A stretch of DNA of 64,000 bases from Bog-756 sp963737625 (GTDB taxonomy: Bacteria > Actinomycetota > Acidimicrobiia > Acidimicrobiales > RAAP-2), in NCBI GenBank assembly GCA_963737625.1, contig CAVTTK010000002.1:930001-994000 (forward strand), written 5' to 3'. The notes beneath the pieces are model-generated. The model saw only the letters and a program-made list of their open reading frames with translations, did no database searches and was not told the origin of the DNA. A program made the position numbers and the translations under genes. Positions 8,304-16,035 of this stretch are shown piece after piece; within the stretch, counting starts at the first letter, position 1; every line of letters starts with the position of its first letter.

Positions 8304-8623
8304 CCCTGCCCACCAAGGCCTCCGGAGCCTCCATCGGTAGGTGGCATTCGACGCGCCGGTGCACTGGGGAGTCTCTGAACCTTGAGTAAGTAGACCGGCG
8401 TCCCGGTGGCGCCCACATCCGGGATGGGTGCGTCATCCGTATCTCGGGCCGCCGGTCCGCATCCGGATGAAGCCAGAGTGGAGCGCTCCGGTCGTGACTC
8501 GCCGTGGCTCTTCCGACGGGCACCGACGGGCACTGCGGACTCCGAGACCCTCATCGGCCCGGCTTCGGTGTCCGGAGAAGTGGGGTCAGGCCCCCGTCCC
8601 ATGAGGCCCACCCGACGAGACGG
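8304..8623. other. Intergenic stretch without a supported gene
   Basis: These 320 nt lie between a plus-strand crotonase and the 3' end of the minus-strand GNAT-AAA gene. The longest open frames here (about 77 codons plus, 107 codons minus) have no recognisable domain or ribosome-binding site. Two weak GC-rich hairpins are possible: one near 8317-8331 and a GGGG/CCCC pair near 8581-8597. The latter is on the side where the minus-strand gene ends. It may be remnant DNA of the compositionally odd insert to its left. Confidence 0.4.
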
Positions 8624-9889
8624 CTACAGACGCGAGTAGGTGGCCGCCTCCTCCTCGAAGCGCTTGGAAGCCTCGAGACTGACCGAGGGCCGCGTGAGGT
8701 CGACCGCGGCCAGCACGTCGACGGACCGGATCTCCGGCGGCCCGCCGGCCAGGGCCCGGTCGAACGCCAGCTGGGCGCTGCGTTGGGCCACCAGGGCGAA
8801 GTCCGCGGGGGTGAATCCGGCCGTGCGTGCCGCCACCTCCTCCGGGTCACCGGCAGGTAGGAACTCGGCCACCAGGTCGGCGCGCTCGGACTCGTCCGGG
8901 GCCCCGACCGGGATCACCAGGTCGAACCGACCGGGGCGGAGGAGTGCCTGGTCGATGGCGGCGATGGAGTTGGTGGCCATGACCATGAGACGGTCAGGGT
9001 GGGCCTTGAACACCGGGATCACCTTCAGGAGCTCGTTGACCAGCGGTTGACTGTCGGGCCGGTCGGCGCGGTCCGAGGCGATTTCGTCGGCCTCGTCGAT
9101 GAAGCACACCAGCCGGTCCACCCGCCCCAGATCGGCCAGACTGTCCCTCAGGGCGCGGGCGCCTTCGACCCCCTGCCCCAGCAGTGACGGGTGCAGCTCG
9201 ACGAAGGCCCAGGACAACCGGGAGGCGATGGCCCGGGCGAAGGAGGTCTTCCCCGTGCCCGGCGGTCCGAAGAGGAGAACGGCGGCCGGCGGCACCAGGC
9301 CGAGCTGGTCGGCCAACTCGGTGTGGGCCAGCGGGGCCACCACCCGGCGGTCCAGGAGTCCCTTGGCCGTCGAGAACCCCTTCATCGATTCCCACAGACC
9401 GGTGGCCGGCACATGGCCACCGAATCGTTCCACGATGGCCAGCTCCTCAGGCACCATCGAGGCATCGCGGCTGTACAGGTCCAGTCCGTCCCGACGGGTG
9501 AATCCCTGGTTGGCGAAGGCCGACTCGCCGACCTGGCCCGGAGTGATGAGCGCCAGCAAGCGCCGCCCTCCCCGGTGGATGATCTCCTGGTCGAGCTCAC
9601 GGAGCAGGCCCGATCCGATGCCCAGGTGGCGCCAGTCCGGATGGAGGGCCAGCATCATCAGGTGGGCGTCGGTCCCGTCCACCCGGGCCACGACGGCGCC
9701 CACCACCGTGCCACTAGGCGAGACGGCGACAACCGCGGGCTGGTGCTCATGGAGGGCCTCCACGACATCACTACGGCTGTAGGCCGCCCCCGTGGCCGAG
9801 CCGGCCAGGTCGATCAGCCGGACGATCTCCTCGAAGGGTATGGCCGGGTCGCGATAGTCCAGGGTCAGAGCCCGCCACTGGTGCTTCAC
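8624..9889 (-). CDS. GNAT acetyltransferase-AAA+ ATPase fusion
   Basis: A 421-residue two-domain protein. Residues 1-145 form a GNAT N-acetyltransferase domain, with the acetyl-CoA pyrophosphate loop at RHLGIGSG (87-94) and the preceding LMMLALHPDW strand. Residues about 175-421 form an AAA+ ATPase: Walker A GPPGTGKTS (208-216), Walker B VCFIDEADE (261-269), sensor 1 ATN (305-307) and LRPGRFD (317-323) of the Cdc48/proteasomal-ATPase type. The GTG start is backed by GGGGGAGG 8 nt upstream and a TAGTAT box. The likely theme is acetylation tied to ATP-driven remodelling or unfolding of a partner, which is inference. Neighbours give no hint of the substrate. Confidence 0.85.
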   Translation of the reverse strand: MKHQWRALTLDYRDPAIPFEEIVRLIDLAGSATGAAYSRSDVVEALHEHQPAVVAVSPSGTVVGAVVARVDGTDAHLMMLALHPDWRHLGIGSGLLRELDQEIIHRGGRRLLALITPGQVGESAFANQGFTRRDGLDLYSRDASMVPEELAIVERFGGHVPATGLWESMKGFSTAKGLLDRRVVAPLAHTELADQLGLVPPAAVLLFGPPGTGKTSFARAIASRLSWAFVELHPSLLGQGVEGARALRDSLADLGRVDRLVCFIDEADEIASDRADRPDSQPLVNELLKVIPVFKAHPDRLMVMATNSIAAIDQALLRPGRFDLVIPVGAPDESERADLVAEFLPAGDPEEVAARTAGFTPADFALVAQRSAQLAFDRALAGGPPEIRSVDVLAAVDLTRPSVSLEASKRFEEEAATYSRL

Positions 9890-9919
9890 CGGTCGAACCT
9901 CCCCCGTGGGCTGGGCACG

Positions 9920-9925
9920 ATACTA
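9920..9925 (-). promoter_or_regulatory. -10 box of the GNAT-AAA gene
   Basis: TAGTAT on the minus strand, with about 30 nt to the GTG start and a strong GGGGGAGG ribosome-binding site in between. Confidence 0.4.
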
Positions 9926-10007
9926 GTGCCGGGCGGAGCGGTTGACCCGGTGCGGGTCACGACCCACACTGAGGGCGGCCCAAGGCGGGCCGGAAGGAGC
10001 CGGTGCC

Positions 10008-10460
10008 ATGGGACAGTGGAGCAGGGACGAGATCGAAGCGGCGTTCACCGAGTACCAGCGCAAGGCGGCTGATGCCGGGGCGTCGGGCGACTGGCGGGAG
10101 TGGACCGACCAGTTCACCGAGGATGCCACGTACATCGAGCACCACTACGGCCAGTTCGAGGGGCGCGAGGCCATCCACCAATGGATCAGCGCCACCATGT
10201 CGGAGTACCCGGGGAGCGACATGCCCGAGTTCCCCATCGAGTGGTATGTGATCGATGAGGATCGGGGCTGGGTGGTGTGCCAGGTGTGGAACCGGATGAG
10301 GGACCCTGGGGACGGCACGCTCCACCAGGAGTACAACTTCACCCTGCTCAAGTACGCCGGCGACGGCCAGTGGTCCTACGAGGAGGACGTGTACAACCCC
10401 ATGAGGTTCGGGGCCATGGTGGCCGGGTGGGAGGCGGCCCGCTCCGCCGCCGGGGGCTGA
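10008..10460 (+). CDS. SnoaL-like/NTF2-fold protein
   Basis: A 150-residue NTF2-like protein. The pattern is typical: a helical start, then WTDQFTEDATYIEHHYGQFEGREAI, then strands ending in WSYEEDVYNP. Such proteins act as isomerases, dehydratases, hydrolases or small ligand binders; no catalytic set can be fixed here. The ATG at 10008 follows AAGGAG by 8 nt, so the longer in-frame start at 9942 is unlikely. It is a single gene, 57 nt before an independently promoted aldo/keto reductase. Confidence 0.8.
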   Translation: MGQWSRDEIEAAFTEYQRKAADAGASGDWREWTDQFTEDATYIEHHYGQFEGREAIHQWISATMSEYPGSDMPEFPIEWYVIDEDRGWVVCQVWNRMRDPGDGTLHQEYNFTLLKYAGDGQWSYEEDVYNPMRFGAMVAGWEAARSAAGG

Positions 10461-10505
10461 TGGTCGGCTCACCGTCACCCCGCGGCGCAACGGGTTCGGC
10501 CGCAC

Positions 10506-10511
10506 TACGGT
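10506..10511 (+). promoter_or_regulatory. -10 box, leaderless
   Basis: TACGGT, then 6 nt, then the GTG at 10518. This is the same geometry as at 6312 and 33535, and there is no ribosome-binding site before this start. Confidence 0.4.
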
Positions 10512-10517
10512 GCTGGC

Positions 10518-11378
10518 GTGGAGCAGCGACGGCTAGGTAGGACCGAACATCGATCGTCGGTGGCCATCTTCGGCGGAGCGGCCCTCTGGGACGGCGACCC
10601 CGACATCGCGGCCTCGGCCCTCTCGAATGCGTTGGCCGCCGGGGTCAACCACCTCGACGTGGCCCCCCAGTACGGCCGGGCCCAGGAGCTACTGGGCCCG
10701 GCGATCCCCGAGGTGCGGGATCGGCTCTTCGTTGCCTGCAAGACCTTGCGGCACAGTGGTGACGGGGTGCGGGCCCAGCTCGAGGAGTCACTGACGCTCC
10801 TCCGCTGCGACTCCTTCGACCTCTACCAGCTGCACGCGGTGACCGATCTGGCGGAGCTGGACGCCCGGGCCGACGCCGTCGAGGCCATCCTCGGGGCCCG
10901 GGACGAGGGGCTGTGCCGGTGGGTGGGGATCACCGGCCATGAACTCACCGCACCCGCGGCCCACCTCGAAGCCCTTCGGCGCTACGACCTCGACACCGTG
11001 ATGTTCCCCGTCAATCCGCAGCTGTGGTCCGACGCCACCTACCGCAGGGACGCTGAGATGCTGCTGGACCATGCGGCCCGCCACGACGTGGGTGTGATGG
11101 CCATCAAGGCCGCCGCCGCCCGGCCATGGGGTGCGCGGGAGCACACCTCGGCCACCTGGTACGAGCCCTACACCGACGACGTCGAGTTGACCCGGGGTAT
11201 CGACTTTGTCTTGTCCACACCGGGGGTACATGCCTTCTGCACGCCGGGGGACACCCAGGTCCTCCGCACGGCCCTCGCCGCGGCGGAGGCCCACGTCCCC
11301 ATGAGCCCGGTGGAGCGGGACGAGGCCATCCGGTCGGTGGCCGAGGAGCCCAGTATCTTCCCCATGCCGACCGCGTGA
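10518..11378 (+). CDS. Aldo/keto reductase
   Basis: A 286-residue member of the aldo/keto reductase superfamily, an NAD(P)H-dependent cytoplasmic carbonyl reductase. The tetrad is intact: D47 and Y52 (HLDVAPQYG), K75 (VACKTLRH) and H106 (YQLHAV). The substrate is unknown. The GTG start has a -10 box 6 nt upstream and looks leaderless. Its TGA overlaps the GTG of the downstream biotinyl-carboxyltransferase (GTGA), so the two are probably translated together and may share a pathway. Confidence 0.88.
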   Translation: MEQRRLGRTEHRSSVAIFGGAALWDGDPDIAASALSNALAAGVNHLDVAPQYGRAQELLGPAIPEVRDRLFVACKTLRHSGDGVRAQLEESLTLLRCDSFDLYQLHAVTDLAELDARADAVEAILGARDEGLCRWVGITGHELTAPAAHLEALRRYDLDTVMFPVNPQLWSDATYRRDAEMLLDHAARHDVGVMAIKAAAARPWGAREHTSATWYEPYTDDVELTRGIDFVLSTPGVHAFCTPGDTQVLRTALAAAEAHVPMSPVERDEAIRSVAEEPSIFPMPTA

Positions 11379-13252
11379 GCCCGTCGTCGGACGCGGCGGC
11401 GGGACCGGTCGCGCCGGCACCGGGCACCCGTCTGACCGTCGCCGCCCCGGTCCAGGGGACGGTGGTGCTGGTCTCGGTGGTGGTGGGGGACACGGTGGCG
11501 CAGGGGGAGTCGCTCCTCATTCTCGAGTCCATGAAGATGGAGCACGTGGTCCGGTCCCCGGTGGCCGGTGTGCTGCGGGCACTGGAGGCGGAGGCGGGAG
11601 CGCTGATGGCCAAGGGGGACCCGGTGGCCGTGGTCGAGGCCGGCGGGATGGAGCTCCCGACGGACCTCCCGGCACGGGTGGTCGACGTCGATGTCGTGCG
11701 ACCGGACCTCGAGGAGGTGTTGGCGCGTCAGCAGGGGACACTCGATGCCGGCCGGCCCCAGGTGGTCGAGGGCCGCCACCTCCAGGGCCGACGGACGGCC
11801 CGGGAGAACATCGACGATCTCTGCGACCCCGGTAGCTTCACCGAGTACGGGTCGCTGGCCATCGCCGCCCAACGGGTCCGCCGACCGGTCGAGGAACTGA
11901 TCGAACGAACACCGGCCGACGGCCTGGTGGCCGGTGTCGGCCGAGTCAACGGTGCCGACTTCGACGATGAGCGATCGCGATGTGCCGTGCTCTCCTACGA
12001 CTACACGGTCCTGGCTGGCACCCAGGGGGCCCAGAACCACCGGAAGAAGGACCGGCTGTTCGAGCTGGTCCGGCGGTTGCAGCTTCCGGTGGTCCTGTTC
12101 GCCGAGGGCGGAGGAGGCCGTCCCGGGGATACCGACTACGCCGTCATCACCGGCCTGGACACCATGGCCTTCGCCGAGTTCGGGGCCCTGAGCGGACTGG
12201 TGCCCCTGGTGGGGGTGGTATCGGGGTTCTGTTTCGCCGGCAACGCCGCCCTGCTCGGATGCTGCGATGTGATCATCGCCACCCCGGGCACGTCCATCGG
12301 CATGGGGGGACCGGCCATGATCGAGGGTGGGGGACTGGGGACGGTCCGACCCGAAGACATCGGCCCGCTCGAGGTCCAGGTGGGGAATGGTGTGGTCGAC
12401 GTGGTGGCCGAGGACGAGGCCGACGCCGTCCGTCTGGCCCGACAGTACCTGTCCTATTTCCAGGGCTCGGTTCCTGCTTGGTCATGCGCCGACCAACGGC
12501 TGTTGCGTTCGGCCGTGCCCGCCGAACGGGTGCGCGTCTACGACATACGAGAGCTCATCACGACCCTGGCCGACACCGGCTCGCTCCTGGAAATCCGTCG
12601 GGGATTCGGGGAGGGAATGGTCACCGCCCTGGTCCGGGTGGAGGGTCGTCCGATCGGCCTGGTGGCCAACAACCCCGCCCACCTCGGGGGAGCCATCGAC
12701 CGGGACGGTGCGGACAAGGCGGCCCGCTTCCTCCAGCTGTGCGACGCCCACGACGTCCCGGTCCTCTTTCTCTGCGATACCCCGGGATTCATGGTGGGCC
12801 CCGAGGCCGAGGAGACCGCCCAGGTCCGGCACTTCAGCAGGCTCTTCGTCATTGGGGCCAGTCTCACGGTCCCGTTCTTCACCATCGTGCTGCGCAAGGG
12901 GTACGGCCTGGGCGCCCAGGCTATGGCCGGGGGCAGCTTTCGGTCCCCGGTGTTCACCGTGGCCTGGCCCAGTGGCGAGTTCGGGGGCATGGGCCTGGAG
13001 GGTGCCGTCCGTCTCGGGTTCCGTCGGGAGCTGGACGCCGTCGAGGATGCCGACGAACGCGACGCATTGTTCGCCACCATGGTGGACCGCGCCTATCGGC
13101 ATGGAAGGGCCGTCAACGTGGCCTCGGCCTACGAAATCGACGATGTCATCGATCCGGCCGACTCACGCCGGCGGATCGTCGAGGCCCTCCGCTCGGCCCC
13201 TCCATCCGCCCCCCGGTCGGGGAAGAAGAGGAACTGCGTCGACACCTGGTGA
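11375..13252 (+). CDS. Biotinyl (BCCP)-carboxyltransferase fusion of the acyl-CoA carboxylase family
   Basis: A 625-residue protein. An N-terminal biotinyl domain (about 20-85) has the biotin-acceptor lysine K54 in ESMKMEH, and a full acyl-CoA carboxylase carboxyltransferase follows from about 115. The first CT half contains LFAEGGGGRPGD, and the second contains the GSFRSPVFTVAWPSGEFGGMG region. The enzyme would transfer CO2 from carboxybiotin to an acyl-CoA. The order equals the C-terminal half of single-chain long-chain acyl-CoA carboxylases (BC-BT-BCCP-CT), but no biotin carboxylase domain or gene is in the window. The GTG start overlaps the upstream stop (GTGA), so this is not simply a broken longer gene. 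Confidence 0.85.
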   Translation: MSPSSDAAAGPVAPAPGTRLTVAAPVQGTVVLVSVVVGDTVAQGESLLILESMKMEHVVRSPVAGVLRALEAEAGALMAKGDPVAVVEAGGMELPTDLPARVVDVDVVRPDLEEVLARQQGTLDAGRPQVVEGRHLQGRRTARENIDDLCDPGSFTEYGSLAIAAQRVRRPVEELIERTPADGLVAGVGRVNGADFDDERSRCAVLSYDYTVLAGTQGAQNHRKKDRLFELVRRLQLPVVLFAEGGGGRPGDTDYAVITGLDTMAFAEFGALSGLVPLVGVVSGFCFAGNAALLGCCDVIIATPGTSIGMGGPAMIEGGGLGTVRPEDIGPLEVQVGNGVVDVVAEDEADAVRLARQYLSYFQGSVPAWSCADQRLLRSAVPAERVRVYDIRELITTLADTGSLLEIRRGFGEGMVTALVRVEGRPIGLVANNPAHLGGAIDRDGADKAARFLQLCDAHDVPVLFLCDTPGFMVGPEAEETAQVRHFSRLFVIGASLTVPFFTIVLRKGYGLGAQAMAGGSFRSPVFTVAWPSGEFGGMGLEGAVRLGFRRELDAVEDADERDALFATMVDRAYRHGRAVNVASAYEIDDVIDPADSRRRIVEALRSAPPSAPRSGKKRNCVDTW

Positions 13253-13273
13253 CGCGGGTGGGGCCACCGCTGT

Positions 13274-14188
13274 TCAGGGAGCGGCGAGTATCTCGTCGGT
13301 GAACCGACGCACTGATTCCCAGGCGTCGATGGCCTCGGGTACGCCCAGGTTCACCAGACCCTGGACGCCGTGGATCCCTCCGGCCACCACGTCGAGACGG
13401 GCGTCCACGCCGACCGTGTTCGCCTTCGTGACCAACCTCTCGGCGTCGAGGCGACACACGTCGGTCTCCCCCACCTGGGCCAGGAGCGGGGGGAGCCCGG
13501 CGAGGTCTCCCCGGGCCGGTGAGGCCCACGGGGCCCGAGGATCGCCCCCGGGGCCGACGTAGTCCCGGGCCCGCGCCCGGAGGAAGCCCTCGGTGATGAA
13601 GGCGTCCCGGAGTGCCGGTGGACCGGGGCCGTACCCGGCCGTGTCCAGGTCCACCCAACCGGACAGGCTGACCAGCCCGGCCGGGACGGGCAGGCCGCTG
13701 TCGCGCGCGGCCATCACGGTGCTCAGGACCAGGCCGCCGCCACAGGAGTCCCCGATGCAGACGAGTCGGCACGGATCCTGCCCGGATTCGAGAAGAGAGC
13801 GGTACACCGACAGGCAGTCCTCCAGCGCCGCCGGGCCGGGATGCTCAGGGGCCAGCCGATAGTCCACGGTGAGTACGGGCAGCCCCGTCCAGTCGGCGAC
13901 GAACTCGGCGTAGAAGAGGTAGGCGTCGAGGTCGCACGACACGAACGCCCCTCCGTGGATGAACAGGGCGAGGCCCGGGCTGCCGTCACTTCCCGGTCGG
14001 GACAGCCGGCCGGTACCCACCCCGCCCATCGGCGACCGGTGGACCTCGGTGTCCGGGGCCAGGGGGTGGCCGTGCAGCGGGGCCATCGCCGCGCGGGTGG
14101 ACGCCACGTCGTCGTCGGGTCGGGCGAAGCCCTCCGGCATGCCCTCCACCACCGAACGAAGCAGCTCACTGGACATCGCACTGGTCAT
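13274..14188 (-). CDS. Alpha/beta hydrolase (HSL-type esterase)
   Basis: A 304-residue esterase of the hormone-sensitive-lipase family. HGGAF (78-82) forms the oxyanion hole. GDSCG (146-150) carries the nucleophile S148, the acid is probably the Asp in GETDVCR, and the His is in GGIHGVQG. The DYRLAPEHPGPAALED segment is characteristic of the family. It should hydrolyse short-chain or aromatic esters in the cytoplasm. It is convergent with the carboxyltransferase gene and followed by the UspA gene on the same strand. Confidence 0.88.
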   Translation of the reverse strand: MTSAMSSELLRSVVEGMPEGFARPDDDVASTRAAMAPLHGHPLAPDTEVHRSPMGGVGTGRLSRPGSDGSPGLALFIHGGAFVSCDLDAYLFYAEFVADWTGLPVLTVDYRLAPEHPGPAALEDCLSVYRSLLESGQDPCRLVCIGDSCGGGLVLSTVMAARDSGLPVPAGLVSLSGWVDLDTAGYGPGPPALRDAFITEGFLRARARDYVGPGGDPRAPWASPARGDLAGLPPLLAQVGETDVCRLDAERLVTKANTVGVDARLDVVAGGIHGVQGLVNLGVPEAIDAWESVRRFTDEILAAP

Positions 14189-14219
14189 CCCGGACCACCA
14201 TCACCACCCATGGATCCGG

Positions 14220-14696
14220 TCAGGTCGGGTCGGGCCGATCCCGGTAGATGAGCACGGGACAGGCGGCGTGGGTGGCGCAGTGCTGGCTGACCGAGCCCAG
14301 GAGCATCCCCGAGACCGTCCCGTGGCCGCGGCTACCCACGACGAGAAGGTCGGCGTGTCGTGACGCCTCCACCAGTGCCTCGGCAGGATGTCCCTCCACG
14401 ATCCGCATTCCCACCGCCGTGGTACTGAAGCGAGCGGCCACCGGTTGGACGATCGAATCGAGCATGTTCCGAGCGTCACCAGCCGGGTCGTATCCCTCCG
14501 GGAAGGGGATGACCGGGCCGATACCGGTGGGCCACTGCCAGGTGGTCACGGCCTCGATGGAGGCGCCGGTCCGGGAGGCGAGGTCGGCGGCCCACACCAG
14601 CGCGGCCACCGAGGCGTCGGAGCCGTCGACGCCCACCACGAAGCGCTGGCCGTCTCCCTGTCGTCTGCCTGAGGCTTCGTCGTCGGTCTGAGGCAC
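14220..14696 (-). CDS. Universal stress protein (UspA family)
   Basis: A single-domain universal stress protein of about 158 residues. FVVGVDGSDAS opens the domain, and VVGSRGHGTVSGMLLGSVS carries the G-2x-G-9x-G(S/T) ATP-binding pattern near the end, so it belongs to the ATP-binding class. I chose the GTG at 14696 because AAGGAGG lies 6 nt upstream; two ATGs further up (14720, 14753) lack this. It probably acts in persistence or low-oxygen stress, as for family members; no regulator site is visible. A gap of 31 nt separates it from the esterase. Confidence 0.88.
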   Translation of the reverse strand: MPQTDDEASGRRQGDGQRFVVGVDGSDASVAALVWAADLASRTGASIEAVTTWQWPTGIGPVIPFPEGYDPAGDARNMLDSIVQPVAARFSTTAVGMRIVEGHPAEALVEASRHADLLVVGSRGHGTVSGMLLGSVSQHCATHAACPVLIYRDRPDPT

Positions 14697-14777
14697 CGTC
14701 GCCCTCCTTGTCCTCTGCATCCCGGTCGTCTGCGTATGGCCCCGGCCCACCATGCCACGGCCTGCGCTCCACCGCGC

Positions 14778-15791
14778 TCACGGGATCCGGTCGAGGCCCT
14801 CCTGCCGGCGGGCGGCCACTTCGTCCACCTGCGCCATCCCGGGGCCGCCCGATGAAGCCTGCTCTTCGGCCGGGGGAGCCCCGACCAGGGCTCCTACCGT
14901 GGCGCTCACCGAGGACCGGAGTGCACCGAGGTCATACCCCCCTTCGAGGAACAGCACCATTCGTCCGGGCGGGGCGTACCCCTCCACGATCGTGGCCAGA
15001 TCGGCGAAGTCCCCGGAGGTGAGGGCCAGGTCGGCCAGTGGATCGGCGCGGTGGGCATCGAATCCCGCCGACACCAACACCCAGGTCGGAGCGAAGTCCT
15101 CCACGGCCGGGGTCACCAGACGGTCGAAGGCGCGGCGTACGACATCGCCGGTGGCTCCGGCGGGCAGGGGCACGTTGAGCGTGGCGCCCCGTGCTTTCGC
15201 CCCACCCACGTCCGAAGCCCGACCGGTGCCCGGATAGGACGGCCACTGGTGCGTCGAGACGTAGAGGACCTTCGGCTCGTCCCAGAACAAGGCCTCGGTG
15301 CCGTTCCCGTGGTGCACGTCCCAGTCCACGATCAGCACCCGCTCGCCCGCCCCCACCAGGGAGGCAGCCGCCACCGCCACGTTGTTGACCAGGCAGAAGC
15401 CCATGGAGCGGTCGGCCAGGGCGTGGTGCCCGGGTGGGCGGGCGACCACGAAGGCCAGGTCGCCCCGCCCGCGGCGCAGCTCGTCGATGGCCACCAGACC
15501 GGCGCCGGCCGCCCGGGTGGCGATAGCCCATGACTCGGACGTGGCGTAGGTGTCGGCGTCGATGGAACCGCCGCCCTGCTCGGACAGGCGGAGAAGCTGC
15601 TCGAGGTGGAGGTCGGTGTGGACCCTTCGGAGTTCGAGCGGACTGGCCGACCGGGTCGACACCGTGATCATGTCGTCATCCAGATGCAGGTCGGCAAGTC
15701 CCTCCATCACGGCGGACACCCGCACGGGCCGCTCGGGGTGTCCGGGCAGGGCGTGCTCTTCGCCGGGCTCCGGTCCCACGACGATCAGCAC
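14778..15791 (-). CDS. Histone deacetylase-family (AcuC/HDAC-like) amidohydrolase
   Basis: A 337-residue zinc deacetylase of the HDAC superfamily. RPPGHHA (118-124) carries the charge-relay histidines, DWDVHHGNGTE (156-166) provides zinc ligands D158 and H160, and SAGFDAH supplies the third ligand. EGGYDL near the C-terminus is diagnostic. Bacterial members deacetylate small amines such as polyamines or acetyl-lysine in proteins. The GTG start follows GGAGG by 7 nt. A GNAT-AAA fusion sits 5 kb away, but nothing in the sequence links the two. Confidence 0.9.
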   Translation of the reverse strand: MLIVVGPEPGEEHALPGHPERPVRVSAVMEGLADLHLDDDMITVSTRSASPLELRRVHTDLHLEQLLRLSEQGGGSIDADTYATSESWAIATRAAGAGLVAIDELRRGRGDLAFVVARPPGHHALADRSMGFCLVNNVAVAAASLVGAGERVLIVDWDVHHGNGTEALFWDEPKVLYVSTHQWPSYPGTGRASDVGGAKARGATLNVPLPAGATGDVVRRAFDRLVTPAVEDFAPTWVLVSAGFDAHRADPLADLALTSGDFADLATIVEGYAPPGRMVLFLEGGYDLGALRSSVSATVGALVGAPPAEEQASSGGPGMAQVDEVAARRQEGLDRIP

Positions 15792-15987
15792 CGTGGTCCT
15801 CCGCTGCTACCCCTTCGGCAACCAGTCACCCGTGCTCCTCCCCGGCTGCGGTCATCCGGGCAGGACGCCGCGGAGCCCCCCAGAGTCTGCCTCAGGCCGG
15901 CTGGCGTCGAGACGAGGCGACATCCGGCCACCTCCTGACCACCCCCGGGCCACCGCGGTGGCACCCGATTCCGCCGGGCCGGAGACC

Positions 15988-15993
15988 TAGAGT
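15988..15993 (+). promoter_or_regulatory. -10 box of the antiporter leader ORF
   Basis: TAGAGT, 6 nt, then an ATG at 16000 that opens an 11-codon ORF rather than the antiporter itself. The geometry matches other leaderless starts in the window. Confidence 0.4.
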
Positions 15994-15999
15994 GAGCCG

Positions 16000-16035
16000 A
16001 TGGCCACACTGCCGGTCGAAGGTGGGAAAGCATGA
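16000..16035 (+). CDS. 11-residue leader ORF coupled to the antiporter
   Basis: ATG at 16000, product MATLPVEGGKA, stop TGA at 16033-16035 overlapping the antiporter ATG (ATGA). The leader is preceded by a TAGAGT box at leaderless spacing. Its last codons contain GGTGGGAAAG, which could also serve as the antiporter ribosome-binding site. Ribosomes finishing the leader would be positioned to start the antiporter. There is no homology to known leader peptides and no amino-acid run typical of attenuation. It may be a chance ORF in a 5' leader. Confidence 0.35.
   Translation: MATLPVEGGKA

Noticed and set aside
8406..8639. Possible 77-codon gene in the 8304-8623 gap
   Set aside because: No ribosome-binding site, no domain, Arg/Pro/Ser-rich composition of a random GC-rich frame.
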